A stretch of 64,000 nt of DNA, taken from NCBI RefSeq assembly GCF_021130785.1, contig NC_060214.1:4119001-4183000 (forward strand), written 5' to 3'. Under the pieces are notes generated by a model. That model ran no database searches. It saw only the letters and a list, made by a program, of their open reading frames with translations, and had not been told where the DNA came from. This DNA comes from Homalodisca vitripennis (Eukaryota > Arthropoda > Insecta > Hemiptera > Cicadellidae). The position numbers and the translations under genes were made by a program. Positions 45,401-57,150 of the stretch are shown piece by piece (position 1 is the stretch's first letter; each line of letters opens with the position of its first letter).

Positions 45401-48400
45401 GCGCTCTCGAAAAAAAGTCACTCCTGAGACTAAACCAAACAAGTGCCCGCAATGAAACTTTGTACACAGATGCTCTGTAAGCTGATCTTTAATATACCAA
45501 CGTCATAAAGGTGGTGTCGGCCGTCAGAGGTCCTATCGTCTAAATTAAATGCAGCGTTGGACGGGGCGTTCTCGTATAAAAGTCACTCCTGAGACTTAAC
45601 CAAACAAGTGCCCGCAATGAAATTTTGTACACAGATGCTATGTAAGCTGAACTTTAATATACCAACGTCAAAAAGGTGGTGTCGGCCGTCAGAGGTCCTA
45701 TCGTCTAAATTAAATGCACCGTTAGACGGGGCGTTCTCGTATAAAAGTCACTCCTGAGACTAAACCAAACAAACGCCCGCAATGAAACTTTGTACACAGA
45801 TGCTCTGTAAGCTGAACTTTAATATACCAACGTCAAAAAGGTGGTGTCGGCCGTCAGAGGTCCTATCGTCTAAATTAAATGCACCGTTAGACGGGGCGTT
45901 CTCGTATAAAAGTCACTCCTGAGACTAAACCAAACAAATGCCCGCAATGAAACTTTGTACACAGATGCTCTGTAAGCTGAACTTTAATATACCAACGTCA
46001 AAAAGGTGGTGTCGACCGTCAGAGGTCCTATCGTCTAAATTAAATGCACTGTTGGACGGGCGTTCTCGTATAAAAGTCACTCCTGAGACTTAACAAAACA
46101 AGTGCCCGCAATGAAACTTTGTACACAGATGCTCTGTAAGCTGAACTTTAATATACCAACGTCAAAAATGTGGTGTCGGCCGTCAGAGGTCCTATCGTCT
46201 AAATTAAATGCACCTTTAGACGGGCGTTCTCGAATAAAAGTCACTCCTGAGACTAAACCAAACAAGTGCCCGCAATGAAACTTTGTACACAGATGCTCTG
46301 TAAGCTGAACTTTAATATACCAACGTCAAAAATGTGGTGTCGGCCGTCAGAGGTCCTATCGTCTAAATTAAATGCACCGTTAGACGGGCGTTCTCGAATA
46401 AAAGTCACTCCTGAGACTTAACCAAACAAATGCCCGCAATGAAACTTTCTACACAGATGCTCTGTAAGCTGAAATTTAATATACCAACATCAAAAATGTG
46501 GTGTCGGCCGTCAGAGGTCCTATCGTCTAAATTAAATGCACCGTTGGATGGGCGTTCTCGTATAAAAGTCACTCCTGAGACTTAACCAAACAAGTGCCCG
46601 CAATGAAACTCTGTACACAGATGCTCTGTAAGCTGATCTTTAATATACCAATTTCAAAAATGTGGTGTCGGCCGTCAGAGGTCCTATCGTCTAAATTAAA
46701 TGCTCCGTTAGACGGGCGTTCTCGTATAAAAGTCACTCCTTAGACTTAACCAAACAAGTGCCCGCAATGAAACTTTGTACACAGATGCTCTGTAAGCTGA
46801 ACTTTAATATACTAACGTCAAAAATGTTGTGTCGGCCGTCAGAGGGCCTATCGTCTAAATTTAATGCTCCGTTAGACGGGCGTTCTCGAATAAAAGTCAC
46901 TCCTGAGACTAAACCAAACAAATGCCCGCAATGCAACTTTGAACACAGATGCTCTGTAAGCTGACATTTAATATACTAACGTCAAAAATGTGGTGTCGGC
47001 CGTCAGAGGTCCTATCGTCTAAATGAAATGCACCTTTAGACGGGCGCTCTCGAATAAAAGTCACTCCTGAGACTAAACCAAACAAGTGCCCGCAATGAAA
47101 CTTTGTACACAGATGCTCTGTAAGCTGATCTTTAATATACCAACGTCATAAAGGTGGTGTCGGCCGTCAGAGGTCCTATCGTCTAAATTAAATGCAGCGT
47201 TGGACGGGGCGTTCTCGTATAAAAGTCACTCCTGAGACTTAACCAAACAAGTGCCCGCAATGAAATTTTGTACACAGATGCTATGTAAGCTGAACTTTAA
47301 TATACCAACGTCAAAAAGGTGGTGTCGGCCGTCAGAGGTCCTATCGTCTAAATTAAATGCACCGTTAGACGGGGCGTTCTCGTATAAAAGTCACTCCTGA
47401 GACTAAACCAAACAAACGCCCGCAATGAAACTTTGTACACAGATGCTCTGTAAGCTGAACTTTAATATACCAACGTCAAAAAGGTGGTGTCGGCCGTCAG
47501 AGGTCCTATCGTCTAAATTAAATGCACCGTTAGACGGGGCGTTCTCGTATAAAAGTCACTCCTGAGACTTAACCAAACAAGTGCCCGCAATGAAACTTTG
47601 TACACAGATGCTCTGTAAGCTGAACTTTAATATACCAACGTCAAAAATGTGGTGTCGGCCGTCAGAGGTCCTATCGTCTAAATTAAATGCACCGTTAGAC
47701 GGGCGTTCTCGAATAAAAGTCACTCCTGAGACTTAACCAAACAAATGCCCGCAATGAAACTTTCTACACAGATGCTCTGTAAGCTGAAATTTAATATACC
47801 AACATCAAAAATGTGGTGTCGGCCGTCAGAGGTCCTATCGTCTAAATTAAATGCACCGTTGGATGGGCGTTCTCGTATAAAAGTCACTCCTGAGACTTAA
47901 CCAAACAAGTGCCCGCAATGAAACTCTGTACACAGATGCTCTGTAAGCTGATCTTTAATATACCAATTTCAAAAATGTGGTGTCGGCCGTCAGAGGTCCT
48001 ATCGTCTAAATTAAATGCTCCGTTAGACGGGCGTTCTCGTATAAAAGTCACTCCTTAGACTTAACCAAACAAGTGCCCGCAATGAAACTTTGTACACAGA
48101 TGCTCTGTAAGCTGAACTTTAATATACTAACGTCAAAAATGTGGTGTCGGCCGTCAGAGGGCCTATCGTCTAAATTTAATGCTCCGTTAGACGGGCGTTC
48201 TCGAATAAAAGTCACTCCTGAGACTATACCAAACAAATGCCCTCAATGAAACTTTGAACACAGATGCTCTGTAAGCTGAAATGTAATATACTAACGTCAA
48301 AAATGTGGTGTCGGCCGTCAGAGGTCCTATCGTCTAAATGAAATGCACCTTTAGACGGGCGTTCTCGAATAAAAGTCACTCCTGAGACTAAACCAAACAA

Positions 48401-49199
48401 GTGCCCGCAATGAAACTTTGTTCACAGATGCTCTGTAAGCTGATCTTTAATATACCAACGTCATAAAGGTGGTGTCGGCCGTCAGAGGTCCTATCGTCTA
48501 AATTAAATGCAGCGTTGGACGGGGCGTTCTCGTATAAAAGTCACTCCTGAGACTTAACCAAACAAGTGCCCGCAATGAAATTTTGTACACAGATGCTATG
48601 TAAGCTGAACTTTAATATACCAACGTCAAAAAGGTGGTGTCGGCCGTCAGAGGTCCTATCGTCTAAATTAAATGCACCGTTAGACGGGGCGTTCTCGTAT
48701 AAAAGTCACTCCTGAGTCTAAACCAAACAAACGCCCGCAATGAAACTTTGTACACAGATGCTCTGTAAGCTGAACTTTAATATACCAACGTCAAAAAGGT
48801 GGTGTCGGCCGTCAGAGGTCCTATCGTCTAAATTAAATGCACCGTTAGACGGGGCGTTCTCGTATAAAAGTCACTCCTGAGACTTAACCAAACAAGTGCC
48901 CGCAATGAAACTTTGTACACAGATGCTCTGTAAGCTGAACTTTAATATACCAACGTCAAAAAGGTGGTGTCGGCCGTCAGACGTCCTATCGTCAAAATTA
49001 AATGCACCGTTGGACGGGCGTTCTCGTATGAAAGTCACTCCTGAGACTTAACCAAACAAGTGCCCGCAATGAAACTTTGTACACAGATGCTCTGTAAGCT
49101 GACATTTAATATACCAGCATCAAAAATGTGGTGTCGGCCGTCAGAGGTCCTATCGTCTATATTAAATACACCGTTAGACGGATGTTCTCGTATAAAAGT
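42450..49199 (+). repeat. left satellite array: 164-bp monomer, about 41 copies
   Basis: ATAAAAGTCACTCCTGAGAC recurs about every 164 bp throughout. Each monomer has the landmarks GTGCCCGCAATGAAACT, ACACAGATGCTCTGTAAGC, GTGTCGGCCGTCAGAGG and GGCGTTCTCGTATAAAAG. Variants recur in blocks (the AATGAAATTTTGTAC form at about 44465, 44630, 45617, 47262 and 48578), showing higher-order duplication. The first and last units are the most diverged. An ORF of about 62 residues on the minus strand of many units is a by-product of the repeat. Confidence 0.97.
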
Positions 49200-51206
49200 A
49201 TTAGATTTTCAAGTATCAAGGTTATATAAACTAGATTAGTATATATCGCAAAATGTTCAAACGTTGTATGGAATTTGGTACTCCAAAGTTTCATTATTTT
49301 TAAAACATGAAAAATTAAAAGCATTATAAAAAGTGATAGCTTGAAATTCTAGCATGCGGAAGTATTTTAGAAGTTATAACATAAATATTACTGCTTCTCT
49401 TTTGCGCACTTTTTTAAATGACGTTGTCCTCTTATATCCATGAAAATAATAAGTAAAATTTGTAGGCTAATTAACAATATATTTTTTCTAACCTCACATA
49501 TATTTCAAAAAACAATTTATTTTATATTTCATTTATTATTTTTATTCTGTTTACTTCTGTTTTTATCTGCAACAATTTATTTTTAAATGTGTCACCAATT
49601 ATTTTACTATTGTAAAGTTTTGAACTATTGTTGAGGGTTTTTTGTAATCACTGAATTTATTCAGGGTATGTGAATCTTATTTAGAGTTATTATATCGCAT
49701 GGTTGTATTGTATTTAAATGTCGTGTAATTTAGGACATTAGGGTTTCCCTGATTTTTTTCTAATTTTTCAGAGTCAGATGTGGTTGAGGCTTGAGAAATT
49801 TATGTTATTGCTGACACCTGGTAGGTATGAGCAGATGTTATAATATGGAAGAAAAGCTATTGTGTAGACTTATCTCTTTACCCAATACCCCTCACGGAAT
49901 TTCTGAGAATAGTTTTATAACCCTTACACGTAATTTCATTAGACACATTCAGAAGGGACACGCAAACTCGAGACCGGTTGCCATAAACCTATTGTCTGGT
50001 AATGACACCATTTCGAGGAAGGAACCACCTCACCCGAGCCTTTACCTGAGACTACCTCACTGTTAATTCTGTTGTAGTTAAAATATTTGTTCCATTCCAT
50101 TATTTGAACGTTGATTAATTTGAACTGTAAAAATCATGCAATGCTAACAAACATCTTTGTACAACTTATACATGAAATTAACAAATCGATTACATGGAAT
50201 AGTAGGCTAATCACGCCAAATATTCTACGTAACAATATACCATATATGACGCCAGGGACTCGCTTATTGGAGAAAGAAAACGTATTATAAGTTTTTAATA
50301 TTAAAGCTCGTATGCATTAAACAGAGGTAAACATCAATTTAATACTAACAAATGACCATTATAATTTTCAAAATAGACAAATAGAATGAATAACATGATA
50401 ATGATGCATTGACTTAAGAGAAAAAATCCTTCTAGAAGTTCTATATTTTTAGAATTAATAATATAATTAAATGGCGGTACCATTACATCAACTCATAGAA
50501 ATAGTAATACCATTGAAGCATTTATTTCATATTGACTATGTTTAATAAGTCATAAATTGCAAACCTAAAACATGTGGTTTTAACGCACAAACCTCGGAAA
50601 TTGTTTGCTGCTTAAAATACAAAGTATGACCTCAATATTGGCTTTATATTATAATATGCGTCAGATACGTTTCATAACATACTGTATCGTTGAACTTAAT
50701 ATTTTAGTGCGGAAATATCAAAATACACGTTATTGGCATAAGAATGTATATTTAGAATCTCCTTAAAAATCGAATGGAAAACTACAAATCTGTTTCTGTA
50801 TACAAAACGTAACACGCGTACGTTCTTACTGTAATTTACTGGAGATTATATAACAACTCCAGATATCTTAACTACACTGAGGGCAGTTTCCCACTGGGGC
50901 ATCAAAGAGTAGAGGAAAGGTTTATTTTTTACTCATAAATTTAATGTTAATGCCAATTTAAACGTGTTTTAGTTTCTATACGATTCTAAACGTTTAGTAG
51001 TGTAAAAGACCCAACACTGATATTGCAAATATAAAAATAGGGTCGTTGAGATAACGATTCGTAGAGTAAAAGAGCTGCCCCCCAAATAAAAGATCCTTCT
51101 GAGACTAAACCAAACAAGTGCCCGCAATGAAACTTTGTACATAGATCCTGAATTTTAATGTACAAAATGTATTTGTTAATTATTTGAATAGCGCTCTTTT
51201 TATAAA
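49200..51206. other. left core of the giant element, AT-rich, no recognised gene
   Basis: A frame at 49827-50066 (from an ATG, ending LYLRLPHC) has no recognised domain. A stray half monomer of the 164-bp satellite lies at about 51083-51160, next to the hAT insertion. I found no transposase motif on either strand. Confidence 0.45.
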
Positions 51207-51311
51207 ATCACAGTCAGTGGCGTAGCCAGAAATTTCGTTCGGGGGGGGTCCGAAATCGGGGGATCCGGGGGACGTTTTCTGTGTTATTTGCCAATGAGTT
51301 CACTGGTAAAA

Positions 51312-53308
51312 TAGTGCAGTCATTGAAGCGAAAATACGGTCTTACCTCAGAATTTTTTTACTGTGAACCGATTTGCATGAAATTTTGGAATTAGGCTCAT
51401 CTTACCCTTGACTTCAAAAGTGAAAATGATCTGAACTCCGCCTATTATTTTTGAGGGGTGTAAACAATCCTTTAATGGAAAAATCGACATTGAGCCATTT
51501 TATCGCTAGAAAACATGTATAATAGTAAGTGGTGAAATTGTAAAGTGTTTTCTAACACAATTACCTCATATTAAAATCATTTTCAACCCCTTGAAAATCT
51601 TACAACCCTTGCAAACAACCCCTAAATTGAAAAAATCACAAAAAATACTTTGGTATGACATAAAAAGATGTAAGTATAGAGTAAGTAATATTTTATATTC
51701 TCTATAATAATTATCAAATTTTTAACCCCCCTTCAACCCTTGAAATCTACCTCTTGATAAAAAATTGTTAAAAAATTGTTTTGATAAAATGAAAAGGATT
51801 TAAATATTATTCCACACTCTCGAAAATGATTATCATATTCTTAAGCTTTTCTACCCTTAAAACTACCCCTAAATTAAAACAGTAAATATATATGATTACA
51901 TATTTAAAAATAATTTAATTTAGAGTAAATAATTGCCATTTATTGAATAAAATAGTTACAAATTATATAAAATTCACTCAAATGTGTTATATATACATAT
52001 AGGAACGTTGGTATGTATTCATGCCTACGTTTCAAAAATATATGAGCCATATTATGTATATATATACACATTACAATAGTTTTGGATCTCTATTATACTG
52101 CGTACTTTCACATTGCTCCAAATATTCACAGTCCGAAATTTTCAGTTACTAAACAGAAGAAATATGATAAGTTTTTTGACCATAACTCCTTCAATTTTCA
52201 AGCTATCACAATTTATAAAAAACCATTGTAAAGGTAATTAAGAAAGCTACAACATCCTTTATTGCAATATATAGTAAAAAACCTTTTTCTCAAACGGTGA
52301 AGGGTTAAAGGGCTTAGAGAGACTGCGATTGCGCTGCCACGCGCTCTTTAAACAATCATATATCCGTCAATTTTTGTTTGAAAGAAAAATAAAAAAAATC
52401 CAAATTGTTTGTCAGAAATATACCTACATTTTTTATCCCTTCACTTTTATACGTATATGTCGTCATTTCTGAGATATTATGAAAAAAGGTGTTTTTCTTT
52501 AATTTGAATTTTTTTTTTTAATCGTGACTTTTTTGAAAAATATGTGTCCTGAAGCAGCCAAACTGATACAATCTATCAAACTCTTCATTATAAAGTTGAT
52601 TCTAGGCGGAATACGATTAATTTGAATTTTGGTGGAAATGACACTTATGAAACCCGTTGATTTAAAAGAAAAAAACATTAGATGCTCTTCTTATTTGCAA
52701 TACAGCTCACTTATTTTACGTGCAAAAGACTTTTAATAGTGCTCATTTTTAAAGCTTATTTCAAGCACTATAAAAATCTTTTTTATTAGAATGTCTAAAA
52801 TGCATCTGCTCGCCGCTACATGGCATTCACCACATCGATTAAATTTCAGACAAAATAAAAAACGGCTTTGATTTTTAATATCTAGCTTAATATTGCACTT
52901 AGAGTACTTTATAAAAAACCAAATGGTTCATTGTTTTACCTGCTACAATTGTGTTTTTTATACAATTTTCGATAAAACGTATATTTTTGGAGATATTTTG
53001 AAAAAACCGATGAAAAACGTGAAAAAATTGCGCATTTTCAATTGCCAATAACTTGAAAAATATTGGATTTTTCGAAAAACATTATAGATGATTTTTTGCT
53101 TAAAATTAGGCCTTATATCGATATTCGAGGTTATTTTGAAAAAATAAATTCACCCCCGAGAAGGGGTGGCAACCACCCCCAGGGTGGTTGCGGAGTTCAA
53201 ATCATTTTCACTTTTGAAGTTAAGGGTAAGATGAACCTAATTCCAAAATTGTTTGCAATTCGGTTCACAGTAAAAACATTCGGAGCAATAATGCTTCAAT
53301 GATTGCAC
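51312..53308. mobile_element. 2-kb long-TIR element nested in the hAT element
   Basis: Terminal inverted repeats of about 150 bp (GTGCAGTCATTGAAGC on the left; GTGCAATCATTGAAGC by complement on the right), including AGGCTCATCTTACCCTT and AAGTGAAAATGAT, enclose AT-rich non-coding DNA. TAAAA flanks both sides (51307-51311 and 53309-53313). The hAT copy at 29.8 kb has an uninterrupted GGTAAAAGGTAAATA at the same place, which confirms insertion. Superfamily not recognised. Confidence 0.75.
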
Positions 53309-53419
53309 TAAAAGGTAAATACAAAAAATATGGAGCTTTAGTAACTACGCCTTTTAGAAAGTGGAAAGATGTAATAGGCAAACTCACCTCTCACAGCAAC
53401 TCTAGTATTACAAATTTTC

Positions 53420-53740
53420 TTGTATAGCTACAGAAACCTTGCGAAGTTCGATTCTGGCCGAGTAGAAGGCACCAAAGTGATGTTGGATTCAACGGATAAG
53501 AAAGAAAAAGAACAAAACAGAGCTTCACTCAAGCTTATAATTGACACAACTATATTCTGTGGAGAAAATGAAATACCCCTTCGGGGACATTGGGCCACTG
53601 GCGGCCGAAAAACCTTTAGAAAAGGAGGGCAATTTTCGAGCGTTGCTCGGGTACAGATCAAACTAACGGTCTGAAAACGCACCGGAAAAGGTCTACAGAT
53701 TAGAAGTTCGGCTACTTTGGATTTCACTGACTGAGGTATT
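53420..53740 (+). pseudogene. hAT transposase fragment (ZMYM/THAP12-like)
   Basis: NRASLKLIIDTTIFCGENE followed by IPLRGH is the block just before the catalytic region in hAT relatives of the ZMYM/THAP12 type ('NR..L..I...I.F.G...IALRGH'). In the next frame EGNFRALLGYRS continues the same alignment, indicating a frameshift near 53620. The rest of the transposase is missing. Confidence 0.7.
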
Positions 53741-53779
53741 TATGAATGAGTTATAATGACGATTTTTGTATCATTACAC

Positions 53780-54720
53780 TTTAGACGAGTATATAATTAT
53801 CGGGAAAAAAATCACTTTCGGTCGGAAAAAAAATACACCTGAAAAACTCTAATGATTAGAACTTCAACTACTTCGGACTTCAGTTATTGAGATAAACGTG
53901 GTATTTTTGGTTGAGTTAGAACGACGATTTTTTGTTATCATTAAACTGAACACTACTACCTATATAATTATCGAGAAAAAAATCACTTCTGGTCGGTAAA
54001 TACCGATGAAAAGCTCTACAGATTCCAGTTTTGACGATTTTAGATTTTACTGGTTGAGTGGTTGAGGTAAAAGTGGTACTTATAATTATGTTAGGACATT
54101 GATATTAGATTTCAATTCAATGCCGACTAATAAATATATAATTATCGAGTAAAAAAACAAAAATAATCATTTCCGATCGGAATATACTAAGGAAAATGAA
54201 ATAATACCTCAGCCAGTGAAATCCAAAGTAGTCGGAACTTCTTCAGTAGAGTTTTTCCGGTGTATTATCCGACCGGTAGTGATTTTTTTCAATTTTTCGA
54301 TTTTTGATAATTATATAGGAATTAGTCGGCGTTCAATTGATACCTAAAATCACTGTTCTAACATAATTTTAAGTAGGCTACACTTTTATCTCAACGACTC
54401 AACCAGTGAAATCCAAAATCGTCAAAACTTGAATCTGTAGAGAGCTTTTCTTCGGTAGGCTATTTACCAACCGGAAGTGATTTTTTTTGTCTCGATAATT
54501 ATATAGGTACAGTGTGCAGTTTAATGATAATAAAAATCGTCGTCCTATCTCAATGGAAAACGCCACGTTTACCTCAATCACTGAAGTCCAAATTAGTTAA
54601 ATTCTAATCAGTAGTGTTTTTCAAGTATATTTTCCGACCGAAAGTGATTTTATATATTTTTTTCGATAATTATATACACGTCTACAGTTTAATGACACCT
54701 AAAATCAACGTCGTAACTTA
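53780..54720. repeat. clustered direct and inverted repeats inside the hAT element
   Basis: A unit of about 150 bp (TATATAATTATCG, AAATCACTTTCGGTCGG, CTCTA.AGATT, ACTTCAGTTATTGAG-like strings) is repeated directly at about 53790, 53950 and 54130. It then occurs in inverted orientation at about 54190, 54400 and 54550, giving a foldback centred near 54185. Confidence 0.75.
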
Positions 54721-55247
54721 ATTCTAAGCAGCCATTTTACGTCCCCAAGACGAACGAAGTGGTCGCTAATTTAAACTGTTCGCCGTGTTACGGTTCAGGT
54801 TACTTTCCGACGTCACGTTACCGCGCCTATAGAAATACCGTGATTACACTACACTATCCGAAAGACCGAGCCCAAAAGTATCGTTTGATACTTTATGATT
54901 TAAACGAAAGGACAATTATATTTTTAACAACAGTCACTTTAATCAATTACATCAATCAATTTAATGTTTGTAGACAAGAATAATGATAACTCTCCTTTTT
55001 TCTCCTGCTCCATGCTTTATTTTTTAATATGTCTTAAACTTTCGGGGGGGGGTCCGGACCCCCTGGACCCCCCCTTCGCTACGCCACTGATCACAGTATA
55101 GATCTTCTTTAAACTTGTAGTTTAAGTAACGTCCTGGAAGACATTGAGAGGAAAATGCCTAGCTCTGATTTTGCATTCCTTGCTTTTGTATGGTAGGTAG
55201 CGATGTCCTTGCTTCTACTAGGCAAAGTGAATATTGGGATTTGCCAA

Positions 55248-55746
55248 TCTTATATATATAAAAATCTTGAGTCACGATGTATGTTGCCAATAAACTCCAA
55301 AACGACTGAACCAATTTCAATCAAATTTCACATGTATCCGTAATTTAGTCTAACTTAGAAGATAGGATAGTTATTATCTGAATTATTCGCTTATGTCGTG
55401 AATATAAACGAATAAAATGAAGAAAAGTTTTCAAAGCGCCTGCACATTATAACCTGCAATTACGAGATAGATACGTATATTAAACAGTGAAACACTATTT
55501 GAAGGCGCTAAGTTATGATGTATAATTGTCTAAACTAAATTTTTGGTTGAACTTAAAGGTTGAGTGGTAGACCACTTTGTAATAAAATACATTATGCATG
55601 TACAATACATTTTTGACATATTTTCTTGATCGTGACATCAAGGTAAAATCTACATCGGGGTTGGAAATATAATTTACTTCAACCAGAAATGCTCATACGC
55701 GGGCAAAACTTACGAAAAGCGTGCGAAGCCGCGGGAAACAGCTAGT
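55248..55746 (+). mobile_element. non-autonomous Helitron/Helentron-like element
   Basis: It starts TCTTATATATATAAAAATCTT and ends GCGAAGCCGCGGGAAACAGC followed by TAGT, the 5' TC...TATATA and 3' GC-rich hairpin plus CTAGT layout of animal Helitron-like elements. No TIR or target duplication. About 500 bp, non-coding. Confidence 0.7.
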
Positions 55747-55912
55747 AGAATCATAAATTCTATTCAAAATTGCTGGCACAAGGGCGGCACACGGGCGGCG
55801 CCCTTTGAACCCCGGAGAAAGTTGGACCTCACACTCTGCTGAAAACCCTACAGTAGTCTAGGACCATCTTCCTTCTGTTCCCCGTTGTAAATCTCCAATA
55901 TGTCAAATAAAT

Positions 55913-56040
55913 ATAAAAACGATGCCTGAGGGATGTTTGGCACCATTCTTGGATTGGCTGTGATCTGTGAACGTTGTTTGCATTAGTGCAAAGTTCAACA
56001 CACGGAGTGCTACTTGATCTTCTGTATCCTGTTATCTGAG
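55913..56040 (+). promoter_or_regulatory. possible promoter and non-coding first exon of the OTU gene
   Basis: TATAAAAA at 55913-55920 is followed about 120 bp later by a donor-like TATCTGAG|GTAATT (56040/56041). A matching acceptor TTTTTTCAG at 57099 precedes the exon with the start codon. A 5' UTR exon running from about 55945 to 56040 is therefore plausible but unproven. Confidence 0.35.
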
Positions 56041-56409
56041 GTAATTAATTTTAAAATTTTAAAACATATTATAAACTTTACCTGGTATGGATAAATTGGT
56101 ATTAATATTTTATACTTATCACTCGCGATTAAATTTTTAATGATACATAATTATGACGTAATAGATAAAGTCTATCATTTCGTACTAATAGTGAAATCGA
56201 AATTATGTATATCATCCATCTGAAAACAACAGATGTAGGCTTCAATTGATTATTTTATTTATCAAATAGCAACAAGTTTGAATTTTAACATAAACATTCC
56301 GTACTTTACAAATAACGGAAAATATAATAAGAGATTTATACTTAACAGTTAATTTCAAAACTCAGTGGTTACACGTAATCTAACACAACTTTTTTTAGTT
56401 TAAACCTTT

Positions 56410-56688
56410 CTACAGAAAAATTATTTTGTTCATACCAGTTACAAAACATGGTTTAATTTTGTAATACGATTTTCTAGACAAAACATTACCTGTAATGAAC
56501 ATAAATTAAATTATTACACGACGATATTGGTTCTTACCATGCCTATCTGTACACAGCAAGGAAGATATTAAATTAATATATTCTGGACCCGATCCAATTT
56601 CTTTCATTGTACAGACATTCATATCGCCTATTATTAAAGTAGGATTTATTGATGCATTTAAAATATTTTCAAAGTCATATTTAAACTG
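56410..56688 (-). pseudogene. possible spliced EEP-like (endonuclease/exonuclease/phosphatase) fragment
   Basis: Minus-strand exon 56688-56535 follows a GCTCAG acceptor. It encodes FKYDFENILNASINPTLIIG then DMNV, reminiscent of the 'ILIGDFNV' block of EEP nucleases, and ends at a GGTAAGAAC-type donor. A further exon 56489-56410 follows TTCATTACAG in the right phase and runs to a stop. The gene would lie antisense within the 5' intron of the OTU gene. The domain call rests on one short block. Confidence 0.35.
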
Positions 56689-57150
56689 AGCATTACGGTA
56701 TTATATTATTTTTTTGTGCACGTGTTTTTATAAATATGACAATTAAAACATAAATTCATGCGCGGATTTAAGAACAGTGAATACAGAGGCCAGTCTTTTA
56801 CAAACAAATTTATTTATTTGCTGTGCATTAATATCTGACCTTATAGTGCTAACCACCATCTATCATATCCAAAATAAAAGTAGTTTATTATAAGTTACGG
56901 TGACTTAACTGTGATTCAATTTGAAATTTATTTAAGTATTATTATGGAATTAAAATAATTTAGTAAAATGGAACTATTGAATTTAAAACATTTATTAAGT
57001 AATCGTTTAAAAATAATCAATGCACATGTATTTACGCTTACAACTTAAACACATTATCCTCCTTACTGGCCGAAGATACATGTTTCGATATTTTTTCAGG
57101 ATTTGTCAGTTATACTAAATCCTGTTGGTTGATAAATCTGCTACTTTGTC

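Larger units (their letters stand above)
51215..55089 (+). mobile_element. hAT element (3.9 kb) nested in the giant element
   Basis: 8-bp duplications ATCACAGT (51207-51214 and 55090-55097) flank ends CAGTGGCGTAGC and its complement GCTACGCCACTG. CAG-start ends with an 8-bp duplication are hAT features. G-rich runs next to both ends are shared with the fragment at 29803. It holds a transposase fragment, a 2-kb inserted element and a foldback segment; non-autonomous. Confidence 0.85.

Noticed and set aside
44105..48236. Repeated minus-strand 62-aa frames (MFGLVSGVTF...VKSQE type) every few monomers
   Set aside because: They are the same reading through one satellite monomer and its neighbour. 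The unit length (164) is not a multiple of three and the frames come and go with single-base variants; no evidence of a protein family.
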